NCBI GenBank assembly: GCA_003446335.1
Contig: DMAZ01000250.1
Coordinates: 1 to 14,763 of the forward strand
Direction: 5' to 3'
Length of the DNA: 14,763 nucleotides
Source of the DNA: Lachnospiraceae bacterium
GTDB taxonomy: Bacteria; Bacillota_A; Clostridia; Lachnospirales; Lachnospiraceae
Below, in pieces: positions 6,166 through 12,411 of this stretch (its first letter is position 1; each line of letters begins with the position of its first letter). Both the position numbers and the translations under genes were made by a program. The notes under the pieces were generated by a model that was not told the DNA's origin, searched no databases, and saw only the letters and a program-made list of their open reading frames with translations.

Positions 6166-7467
6166 TTCGTTCTCATCGGCATTTCCGGCAATGACAGCTT
6201 GCAGTTCGAGCATCATTTCGGCAATCGCCGTCGTCTGCTGATACATGTTTTTGCCGGTGATCCAGATATTGTCGTTTTCAGCTGCCCGACTCGCGGCAAG
6301 CAGGGGAACCTTTGAGTAGAGATCCCCGATGGAGGAGATCTCATTATCAATGGAAGTACTGTAAATCAGTATATCGGTTTCAAGTGCCCGGTCAAGAAAA
6401 GCTTCCATCTGTATATTCATGGTAGCCTGGGCACCTCCCTCGGAGACAGCATCCGCGAAAGCATATGAACCTCCGGCAAGCTCGATCATGCGGGAGATAT
6501 AATCGCCCGGACGCCGAATGTTGACGCTCCCGGAAGAAGTTATGTAAAAATAGGCTGCAGATTTTTCCGGAGATCGTTCCTCACCCTCAAAGAGCATTCT
6601 ATCGAGTTCAGGTACTGCTTTCAGTGATTCCAGCTGCCTCTGATAGAAATTGTCTGCCTCTTCGGACATTCCGAGAAGCAGACCGTAAAGTCTGATCCAC
6701 TCCATGCGCCCCAAGGGATGTTCCTCATAGCTGGATTTGTCAACGAAGACCGGAATCCCCAGTTTTTCGATTTTTTCTTTTGTTTCCGGTGAGTGATAGA
6801 TCATGGTCGATTCAATCGCCAGATCGATATTCTCCCTGAGAAGGAGTTCATAATCGGGAGCACTGTATTTGCCCGCATAGATCATTGCACCGTCAGAAAG
6901 AGCCCGGACCACCTCCGGAAGACTCCAGTTGCCTGCCTGTGTGCTTGTCAGACGGACTTTATCCAGAGCGCCAAGCACCCTGAAATAATCCATGGCCGAT
7001 GATGCGGCAAGATAAATCGTTTCCGGCCTCCGGATCGGGATGATATCGGAATCCAGGCCGGAGGGGACTCTTGTACCTTCAGGAAGAAGCAGATAGCGGT
7101 CAGTCCCCCCGATCGTGATCAGAGAGCAGTTATCGTAATAGTCGACGGCGAACTCTGAGGCATAGTCGGGAATCAGATGTCCGGTCGTTTTCATCTCAGA
7201 CCACTCGGCGGTATAGGTAGACTCTGTCTTATCTTTTTCTGTCTGCCCGGAGGTATCCGAAGATTCTGCTGTTTCCGTCTCCGGCTGTCCTGAGGTATTC
7301 CGGGATCCGGTAATATCTGCCTCCGGAGCAGGCAGGCTGTCCGAAACTCCGGAGACGGACGGGGAGGCACTGTCAGACTTTGACGGCTGTACTGCGCAAC
7401 CCGCAAGGATATATACACAGAGAAGCGACAGGAGAATCGGCAAGAGGCGATGATAACGATGCTGCAT
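6139..7467 (-). CDS. Substrate-binding lipoprotein, BtuF/FecB-type (periplasmic-binding family PF01497-like)
   Basis: A 442-residue protein with a lipoprotein signal (hydrophobic stretch ending LAGC; lipid-modified C24) and a Ser/Thr/Glu-rich tether to about residue 90. The tether contains an internal near-repeat (NTSGQPETETAESS / DTSGQTEKDKTEST). The rest resembles two-lobed class III binding proteins of iron-siderophore, heme and cobalamin importers: an initial lobe with ITIGGTDRYLLLPEG, then GALDKVRLTS, YAGKYSAPDYELLL, LAIESTMIYHSPETKEKIEKLGIPVFVDKSSYEEHPLGRMEWIRLYG (split lobes and backbone helix) and a C-lobe with INIRRPGDYISRMIELAGG-like sequence. It would hand ligand to the permease encoded next. 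GAAAGGA (7474-7480) lies about 6 nt before the ATG. Ligand is unproven; the riboswitch argues for corrinoid. Confidence 0.83.
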   Translation of the reverse strand: MQHRYHRLLPILLSLLCVYILAGCAVQPSKSDSASPSVSGVSDSLPAPEADITGSRNTSGQPETETAESSDTSGQTEKDKTESTYTAEWSEMKTTGHLIPDYASEFAVDYYDNCSLITIGGTDRYLLLPEGTRVPSGLDSDIIPIRRPETIYLAASSAMDYFRVLGALDKVRLTSTQAGNWSLPEVVRALSDGAMIYAGKYSAPDYELLLRENIDLAIESTMIYHSPETKEKIEKLGIPVFVDKSSYEEHPLGRMEWIRLYGLLLGMSEEADNFYQRQLESLKAVPELDRMLFEGEERSPEKSAAYFYITSSGSVNIRRPGDYISRMIELAGGSYAFADAVSEGGAQATMNIQMEAFLDRALETDILIYSTSIDNEISSIGDLYSKVPLLAASRAAENDNIWITGKNMYQQTTAIAEMMLELQAVIAGNADENEMEFLHRLN

Positions 7468-7503
7468 GATCAGTCCTTTCCGAATAGAGATCAGACAATG
7501 GAT

Positions 7504-8460
7504 TTATTCAGCGGCTTCAATGGAGGCGCTGTCAAATATCAGAGTATAGTCAATGAGGTGGGGTGTGCTCATCGCGGTCGTGTCCGCGCTGACCGGCATC
7601 TTGTAATCAAAACCGGTGACAGGGATGACAAATGTCGAGTTCCCCTCCTCGTTCACCGGATCATAACGGACGCCGTCGATTTCCATGAAATCATAGTTGG
7701 AGCTGCTCCAGATGATCTCAGCCGTCACGTTGCCGTCGGTCACTGTCAGGAGAGCAGGTGAGGAGACCGATGCTTTCCCGGAACCTCCTGAAAGGGTGAC
7801 CTCGGCCGTATACGTTCCGTCCGCAAGATTCAGATCGGAAGGATCCGTGAAGGTGCTTCCCGTAAGAGCTTCCGGGGGAAGTGAATCCGCGCGGAAAATG
7901 AGTGTGCGGTCATACCACTGCTCCTTGCGCTTGCTGTAAGCCGCACAGGGGATGGCTTCATCCAGCGCGTCGACCGGCACGGTGAAGGTATAAGCGCCGT
8001 CTGCAGTCTCCTCATATGGGATATAGGAAGATTCATCCGCTTTTACGGCTTCCTTTCCTGTGCCCATGTAGAGATAGAGATAGCCCTGCCCGCTCATGGT
8101 CAGTACAGCGCTCATACTGTCGTCGGAGACCGCCAGCCGGCAGTCCGTTATTTTGAACATGGATGAGCTGGAGTCGACTGTGACCGTGTAGACACCGTTC
8201 TCGATCGTATCGGCCTTTACCGGATCCAGACCTTCAACGTCTATGTCCACAGGCTCAGCCATCTCTTCGGCAGAAGCGACACCTTCAATTTTTGAATCAT
8301 CTGAATTTTCGACAGTATTTTCCTTATCATCTGTCTTTCCGCTCATGGTTTCCCGGGCAGCGGAGGGATCTGTATCAGCAGAGGGACCGGCACTGCAGCC
8401 TGCCAGCAAGCCCTGCGTAAGGAGAGCGGACAGGAGCAGCATTAATATTTTTTTATACAT
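7504..8460 (-). CDS. Uncharacterised lipoprotein with two tandem copies of one beta-rich domain
   Basis: A 318-residue protein with signal and lipobox LLAGC (C22), an acidic/Ser tether (23-85), and two related domains, about 87-192 and 212-313. Aligned by eye both follow: NG/DG-x-YT-x-x-V, a Ser/Gly turn, L-x-V-x-D, a short strand, YxP, a G-x-x-x-F-x-(I/V)PV strand, a Pro-Ala segment, and a final TLIF. Domain A has C107 and C172 as a possible disulfide, plus YMGTGKEA and QWYDRTLIF; domain B has WSSSNYDFM and STPHLIDYTLIF. Start at 8460 is preceded by GGAGG 5 nt upstream; the longer frame to 8502 lacks a ribosome site. I recall similar proteins beside importers of this kind in gut Firmicutes but no assigned function. 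It may bind or relay the importer's ligand at the cell surface (inference). Confidence 0.85.
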   Translation of the reverse strand: MYKKILMLLLSALLTQGLLAGCSAGPSADTDPSAARETMSGKTDDKENTVENSDDSKIEGVASAEEMAEPVDIDVEGLDPVKADTIENGVYTVTVDSSSSMFKITDCRLAVSDDSMSAVLTMSGQGYLYLYMGTGKEAVKADESSYIPYEETADGAYTFTVPVDALDEAIPCAAYSKRKEQWYDRTLIFRADSLPPEALTGSTFTDPSDLNLADGTYTAEVTLSGGSGKASVSSPALLTVTDGNVTAEIIWSSSNYDFMEIDGVRYDPVNEEGNSTFVIPVTGFDYKMPVSADTTAMSTPHLIDYTLIFDSASIEAAE

Positions 8461-8482
8461 TGTTGCCTCCAAAATAGAATGT

Positions 8483-8522
8483 GGGTATGCGGACTGCTTC
8501 ATGTCAGCAGCCTTGCATACCC
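8483..8522. other. Large stem-loop between the CbiK and two-domain lipoprotein genes
   Basis: GGGTATGC (8483-8490) pairs perfectly with GCATACCC (8515-8522), and inside it CTGC (8494-8497) pairs with GCAG (8507-8510). No U-tract follows on either strand, so it is probably not a terminator; on the - strand mRNA it lies about 25 nt upstream of the lipoprotein start codon. Confidence 0.6.
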
Positions 8523-8553
8523 AATGAAAGTTTTGATCGTCAATGAATAAAAG

Positions 8554-9633
8554 TTATGATAAAGCTTCCTCGATCGCTGTCTGGGCATGAGAGACATAAA
8601 GCTGCTTGATGGCATCAACTCCACCGAGACCCTCGAGGACGCACTCGACCTTATAACCTGCGTTCTCGAAGATGCTCTTCCAGGAGTCCTCATCGTCACC
8701 GGCCATGTCGTTATTGGCATGGTCTCCCGCGACGACCATGAGCGGTCTGAGGACAACGCGTTTATAGGTGCCGGATTTGACCTGCTCAAGTACGTCCTCG
8801 ACAGAAGGTTCTGCCTCGACCGTACCGATGTAATAGTTTGCAAATCCATCCGCTGTGAGCTTTTTCTGCATGTCGGCGTAAATACCGTTCGAATCAGCTT
8901 CCGTACCGTGTCCCATAAAGACGATTGCTGTCTCTCCGTCATCATAGTCTGCCGTTACGCCTGTGATTGCCTCTTCGACAGCTTTGAAATCTTCTTCGGA
9001 GGAAAGGAGCGGCTTACCGATTGCGATTTTGTCAAATGCGTCCGCGTACTCCGCTACTTCGTTCACCAGATCGTTATATTCAAAGCCGTCCATAAGATGA
9101 GTCGGCTGAACGACCAGTTTTTTGACGCCGTTCTTTACCGCACGGTCAAGAGCCTCTCCGACATTGTCGATCTGTACCTTGTCGCGGCGGTTGATATGAT
9201 CGATGATGATCTGGCTGGTAAATGCTCTGCGCACACTCCATTCCGGGAATGCTTTCTCAAGAGCTTCTTCAATAGCGCCGATTGTCGCTCTGCGGCTGTC
9301 ATTAAAACTTGTGCCGAAGCTGACTACAAGGAGTTCGTTCTCACCGATTTCATCCTGATTGCGCGGATTATCGAGAGAAGCGTCTCCGGTCTCATAGTTC
9401 TCCTCTTCTTCGGCATCTTCCGCAGCAGAATTGTCGGAGATGCTTTCAGTGCCTTCCGCGGCTGTGCTTTCTGATTCTTCTTTTACGCTGTCGGCTGAAG
9501 TGTCAGCGGAGGCTTCAAGAGAAGCAGGTTCTGAACCGTCTTTTCCGGAGGAACCGGATCCGGCTCCTCCGCACGCTGCAAGAGAGAAGATCGTCATTGA
9601 TGCGATGAGCAATGTTACAAGTGTTTTTTTCAT
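8554..9633 (-). CDS. cbiK: Exported lipoprotein CbiK (sirohydrochlorin cobaltochelatase family)
   Basis: CbiK normally inserts Co2+ into sirohydrochlorin in the anaerobic B12 pathway. This 359-residue copy is about 95 longer than the cytosolic enzyme (about 264). It starts with a signal and lipobox LAAC (C21), then a Ser/Glu/Asp tether (22-98), and then a complete CbiK domain: LLVVSFGTSFNDSRR (101-115), RAFTSQIIIDHI (136-147), QPTHLMDGFEY (176-186), VFMGHG (238-243) and PLMVVAGDHANNDMAGDDEDSWK (297-319). The expected metal-binding set, H242, E185 and H305, is present, so the catalytic core looks intact. AGGAGG (9639-9644) precedes the ATG. A periplasmic CbiK is known in Desulfovibrio, so export has precedent. 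Being first behind a B12 riboswitch and ahead of an importer suggests cobalt or tetrapyrrole handling outside the membrane. Confidence 0.9.
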   Translation of the reverse strand: MKKTLVTLLIASMTIFSLAACGGAGSGSSGKDGSEPASLEASADTSADSVKEESESTAAEGTESISDNSAAEDAEEEENYETGDASLDNPRNQDEIGENELLVVSFGTSFNDSRRATIGAIEEALEKAFPEWSVRRAFTSQIIIDHINRRDKVQIDNVGEALDRAVKNGVKKLVVQPTHLMDGFEYNDLVNEVAEYADAFDKIAIGKPLLSSEEDFKAVEEAITGVTADYDDGETAIVFMGHGTEADSNGIYADMQKKLTADGFANYYIGTVEAEPSVEDVLEQVKSGTYKRVVLRPLMVVAGDHANNDMAGDDEDSWKSIFENAGYKVECVLEGLGGVDAIKQLYVSHAQTAIEEALS

Positions 9634-9689
9634 AGTATCCTCCTGTGTGAAATAGTTTGATTCGGCAACGGTTCTTAAGAGGAACGCTG

Positions 9690-9713
9690 CCTGTGATCAC
9701 AGGACCGATCGGT
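9690..9713. repeat. Two adjoining perfect palindromes in the cbiK leader
   Basis: CCTGTGATCACAGG (9690-9703) and ACCGATCGGT (9704-9713) are each perfectly self-complementary and directly abut, 57 nt or more upstream of the cbiK start. They could be a protein-binding site or two small RNA hairpins in the leader. No named regulator is implied, although the first contains TGTGA/TCACA half-sites. Confidence 0.5.
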
Positions 9714-9763
9714 ATTCAATGTCTGACAGTTCTTTTTTACAGACAGTTATTTATCCGCACAAC

Positions 9764-9795
9764 AAGAAAAAGTGCCTTCGCAAAAGCGTGGGCAC
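9764..9795 (-). terminator. Second candidate intrinsic terminator in the riboswitch leader
   Basis: On the - strand GTGCC and GGCAC (9791-9795 with 9772-9776) and an inner CGC/GCG pair enclose a TTTT loop, and TTTTTCTT follows (9771 down to 9764). It lies between the B12 aptamer and cbiK and would stop read-through that escapes the first terminator. Confidence 0.6.
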
Positions 9796-9796
9796 C

Positions 9797-9817
9797 AAAA
9801 AAAGTCGTCCTGGACGA
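9797..9817 (-). terminator. First candidate intrinsic terminator of the B12 riboswitch
   Basis: On the - strand TCGTCC pairs with GGACGA (9812-9817 with 9805-9810), followed by C and seven T (9803 to 9797). Nearby GTCGTACC can instead pair through GTACC with GGTAC just after the B12 box (+ coordinates 9825-9829 with 9866-9870) or through GTCGT with the ACGAC of the terminator stem, so mutually exclusive folds are available, as expected for an attenuating platform. The fold choice is inferred by eye. Confidence 0.6.
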
Positions 9818-9867
9818 TTCTTATGGTACGACCAAATCCACGTGATCTTTGGGACAGCAGTCCCTGT

Positions 9868-10035
9868 ACCGACAATCGGCAGGTTTCCTGACTTATGGGT
9901 CATGCGGCCTGGCCGCGCGTACCGGACTGCCTTCCCGGCTTAACGCCAGTGACTGTGCTGTGCACATTGTCCGGAACTTCCCAATCACAGTGACGGGTTC
10001 GTACGGGATTCACACCTGTTTCTCTTTTGACCTTT
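9868..10035 (-). promoter_or_regulatory. Cobalamin (B12) riboswitch aptamer
   Basis: On the - strand the region has the conserved cobalamin aptamer elements in order: a GAAACAGGTGTGAATCCC core (about 10026-10005), then ACCCGTCACTGTGA (about 9999-9986), a variable stem region, and the B12 box AAGTCAGGAAACCTGCC (9894-9878), close to the consensus AGCCAGGAGACCTGCC. It senses adenosylcobalamin or a related corrinoid and lowers expression of the genes downstream when bound. It precedes cbiK and the four transport-related genes, so the whole cluster should rise when corrinoid is scarce. Edges are approximate because the outer stems were not folded computationally. Confidence 0.93.
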
Positions 10036-10054
10036 CATATATTATAAGATCTCG

Positions 10055-10071
10055 GGCAGCCAGGAGCTGCC
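10055..10071. other. Small hairpin upstream of the B12 aptamer
   Basis: GGCAGC (10055-10060) pairs with GCTGCC (10066-10071) across a 5-nt loop. It would be in the 5' part of the cbiK leader if transcription starts at the 10121-10150 promoter. No U-tract follows. A TATAAT on the - strand at 10041-10046 beside it is an alternative -10 without a good -35. Confidence 0.4.
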
Positions 10072-10120
10072 ATGATAAATTATCTATATGGCGGGCACCG
10101 ATTATCACTCTATTTGGTAC

Positions 10121-10150
10121 ATTATAGCATCTTCATAAGGATATTGACAA
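10121..10150 (-). promoter_or_regulatory. Promoter of the B12-controlled operon
   Basis: Reading leftward, TTGTCA (10150-10145; five of six consensus bases) is separated by 18 bp from a perfect TATAAT (10126-10121). Transcription would begin near 10114, about 80 nt before the conserved aptamer core, leaving room for the small hairpin and outer stems. Confidence 0.55.
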
Positions 10151-10198
10151 TCGTGATTTGACAACCTGCCGAACTTGGTTTTTCCAGCCAAAAAGAAG

Positions 10199-10227
10199 TT
10201 GAAAAGAAGTATAAATCGGCGTATCAT
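10199..10227 (+). promoter_or_regulatory. Candidate promoter of the L,D-transpeptidase gene
   Basis: TTGAAA (10199-10204), a 17-bp spacer and TATCAT (10222-10227) give a reasonable sigma-A type promoter with a start near 10234 and a leader of about 35 nt. Two perfect TTGACA hexamers lie further up (10144-10149, 10158-10163) but have no -10 at the right distance. Confidence 0.5.
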
Positions 10228-10269
10228 GCTGAATTGGAGCTGTTTACGATCGCGGAATGAGGTGCATAA

Positions 10270-12321
10270 ATGGCGAAGCAGAGGCCGGAAGAGCCAAAAC
10301 CGAAAAAAACACTTAAGACAAGTCTGATCAGTGCAAAAGATTCTTTCATAAAAATCATTAAAAGTCCGCTGGAAAATGAAAAAGTAAAGAGATATACCGA
10401 TAAGGTACAGAGTATGGATAAGAATCAGGGGAAGAAATTTCTTGCCTGCCTTGCAGGCGGTTTTCTTCTTATAATATACCTGATTCTCGTTCATGTATAC
10501 TCGAACCGGTTCATTGACGGTACTTATATAAATGGAATCAATGTGGGCAGCAAGACTCCGGAACAGGTCGAAGCGCTGCTTCAGAAACGGATCGAGAGCT
10601 ACACACTCACACTGACTATGAGAAGTCCCAAAGCAGCGGCCGAGTACGCTGAGGAGGTCCAGGCGATCGGCAAGGAAGAGCCGCCCGCAGAGGAAATACC
10701 TGCAGAGGAAGTACCTGCAGAGGGAACTGAAACTACAGGCGGAATGGAAATCATTGCTCCTGTCGAGTTCGCTGAGCCTGAAAATGCTTCGAATGTCCAG
10801 GAAATGAGTACATCGGAAACTGATGAGACGGGAACGGAAGAGACCGAAATTGTTGAATCGGATGCTGCTGACACAGATGCTTCCGCAGCGGTTCCTTCCG
10901 ATGAGTCTTCAGCGGCGATAGCTTCACCCTCCGATGATTCGATTTCCGATTCTTCACTTCCGGATGAGTCTCTTTCGGACGTCGCTGCCTCGGATGAAGC
11001 TGCGGCCGAGACAGTCGGAGCAAAACAGGAAGATATCGGCGGAGAGAAGACACTGGAGGATCTGACACCGGAAGAGAAGAGCCGGGAATCTCAGGATGTT
11101 GCCTATAAAGATGTGGTGGTGGAGAAAATCCCCGGCAAACTGTTCGATTATACGTATATCCCGAGCGGGGAAGTAGCGGAGATCCAGGCAAAGCAGAATC
11201 CCTTCCTCTGGATCATCGGGAAGCTCGGATACAAGAAGGAGTATACGGTTGCCTCTGCAACAGAGTATAACGAGGAAAAGCTTGAGAAAAGAATTTCGGC
11301 GCTGAGCGAATCGAATACGGAGAAGCAGCTGGCGCCGACAAATGCCCAGATCATTCTTAAGAATGATCATACCTTCGAGATCATTCCGGAGACCTATGGC
11401 ACGGAAATGAATAAGGATGCACTGATCAAAGTGGCCAATAAAGCGGTCAAGAGCAGTACAGAGGAAGTCAATATCGTAAAGGACGATGATATCTACTCAC
11501 AGCCGGTCGTTATTGCCACGGACGAAGGTCTTGTCAGTCAGGAAGAAGCTTTAAATACCTTCCTGGATACCGAGATCACCTACCAGCTGCCGAACGATGA
11601 GATCAGAGTACTCGGAAAGGATACGGTCAGTCAGTGGGTATCACTTCAGGATAACGGATTTTATTACATTGATGATGCGGCTATCGCACAGGGCGCAGCG
11701 TCATATGCGGCAGCTCTCGCACAGGAATTTGATGTTCTTCGAGATACACGTGATTTTGAATCCACCAACGCGGGAACGATTCAGATCGAATGCGAGACAT
11801 ACGGCAGGCTTATCGATGAGGAGCAGGAAGCGGCTCTTATCACCCAGGAACTGCTCACAGGTACGAGTGAGACGAGAGAGCCGGTTTATTCCATGAATAA
11901 TCTGGAGAGAGACCCAAGGCTCGGCGGAACATATGTTGAGGTCGATAAGCCGGCTCAGACTGTATACTATTATGAGAACTACGAACTGCAGATGGCTTCC
12001 GAGTGCGTTACGGGTACGGAGACCAGTTCATCGCGTTATACACCTACAGGCATTTATTCCATCTACATGATGGAACGCGGCAGGACTTTGCGGGGAGGAC
12101 AGCTGGCGGACGGTTCCTATTCATACGCGTCTTACGTTAATTACTGGATGGCTTTTAACGGAGGAATCGGACTCCATGACGCAACATGGAGAGATGATTT
12201 CGGCGGAAGCATTTACTGGTACAGCGGTTCACACGGCTGCGTCAATTTACCTTATTGGGCGGCTCAGGAACTCTACAATATGGTCGATATCGGTACGACC
12301 GTTATCGTCATAGATTATTGA
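10270..12321 (+). CDS. L,D-transpeptidase (YkuD) with peptidoglycan-binding-like domain and long acidic insert
   Basis: A 683-residue membrane-anchored cell-wall enzyme. A basic cytoplasmic tail (1-56) is followed by one membrane helix (about 57-76). GTYINGINVGSKTPEQVEALL (84-104) begins a VanW/YkuD-associated PG_binding_4-like domain that resumes after an insert at about 281-330 (KIPGKLFDYTYIPSGEVAEI, QNPFLWI) and is followed by a second such module. The YkuD catalytic domain (about 565-683) has H636 and the active-site motif SGSHGCVNLP with nucleophile C657. Such enzymes make 3-3 cross-links or attach proteins to peptidoglycan. The insert (about 119-280) is Ala/Ser/Glu/Asp-rich, with a PAEEI/PAEEV/PAEGT repeat. 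GAGGTG precedes the ATG. It is monocistronic and ends at the hairpin at 12334. Confidence 0.88.
   Translation: MAKQRPEEPKPKKTLKTSLISAKDSFIKIIKSPLENEKVKRYTDKVQSMDKNQGKKFLACLAGGFLLIIYLILVHVYSNRFIDGTYINGINVGSKTPEQVEALLQKRIESYTLTLTMRSPKAAAEYAEEVQAIGKEEPPAEEIPAEEVPAEGTETTGGMEIIAPVEFAEPENASNVQEMSTSETDETGTEETEIVESDAADTDASAAVPSDESSAAIASPSDDSISDSSLPDESLSDVAASDEAAAETVGAKQEDIGGEKTLEDLTPEEKSRESQDVAYKDVVVEKIPGKLFDYTYIPSGEVAEIQAKQNPFLWIIGKLGYKKEYTVASATEYNEEKLEKRISALSESNTEKQLAPTNAQIILKNDHTFEIIPETYGTEMNKDALIKVANKAVKSSTEEVNIVKDDDIYSQPVVIATDEGLVSQEEALNTFLDTEITYQLPNDEIRVLGKDTVSQWVSLQDNGFYYIDDAAIAQGAASYAAALAQEFDVLRDTRDFESTNAGTIQIECETYGRLIDEEQEAALITQELLTGTSETREPVYSMNNLERDPRLGGTYVEVDKPAQTVYYYENYELQMASECVTGTETSSSRYTPTGIYSIYMMERGRTLRGGQLADGSYSYASYVNYWMAFNGGIGLHDATWRDDFGGSIYWYSGSHGCVNLPYWAAQELYNMVDIGTTVIVIDY
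10684..10728 (+). repeat. 15-bp tandem repeat (three copies) inside the transpeptidase gene
   Basis: Three in-frame 15-bp units encode PAEEI, PAEEV and PAEGT (residues 139-153), differing by a few bases; the second and third share CCTGCAGAGG. It marks the low-complexity insert as a region that grows or shrinks by in-frame duplication. Confidence 0.8.
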
Positions 12322-12333
12322 TCGGAAATAATG

Positions 12334-12364
12334 AAAGAGGCTGTCGAAACAGCCTCTTTTTCGT
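12334..12364. terminator. Strong bidirectional terminator
   Basis: AAAGAGGCTGT (12334-12344) and ACAGCCTCTTT (12349-12359) pair perfectly over 11 bp around a CGAA tetraloop, followed by TTTT/TTCG on the + strand. On the - strand the stem is followed by a T-rich CATTATTT. It follows the transpeptidase stop by 12 nt and lies about 50 nt beyond the stop of the convergent lipoprotein gene, so it probably serves both. Confidence 0.9.
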
Positions 12365-12411
12365 TTTCTATGACCGGAAGTGTATCCCGGTATTTTTCGG
12401 AAAAAGTCAGT

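Larger units (their letters stand above)
9634..10269. other. 636-nt divergent regulatory region (contents)
   Basis: No protein-coding gene is supported here. Leftward it holds the cbiK promoter, B12 aptamer, a GGGAC/GTCCC hairpin just after the aptamer (9851-9864), two tandem terminators, a TGTCTG/CAGACA stem (9720-9745), two palindromes and the cbiK ribosome site. Rightward it holds the transpeptidase promoter and its ribosome site, GAGGTG at 10259-10264. Confidence 0.75.

Noticed and set aside
6046..6315. Short + strand frame with a repeated GISVQPV motif
   Set aside because: The peptide repeat is the antisense image of the 39-bp DNA duplication at the end of the binding-protein gene; no ribosome site.
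8461..8502. N-terminal extension of the two-domain lipoprotein
   Set aside because: It would place 14 polar residues before the signal sequence and is made from the stem-loop region; GGAGG sits directly before ATG 8460.
8587..9474. 295-codon open frame on the + strand opposite cbiK
   Set aside because: Long only because of codon bias in the opposite gene; cbiK on the - strand has full family motifs and an AGGAGG site.
9690..9703. CRP-type binding site reading of TGTGATCACA
   Set aside because: The half-site spacing does not match the CRP site, and cAMP-CRP control is not expected in Clostridia; kept only as a palindrome.
10144..10163. Two TTGACA hexamers as -35 elements for the transpeptidase
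   Set aside because: Neither has a -10-like hexamer 16-18 bp downstream; the promoter at 10199-10227 fits better.
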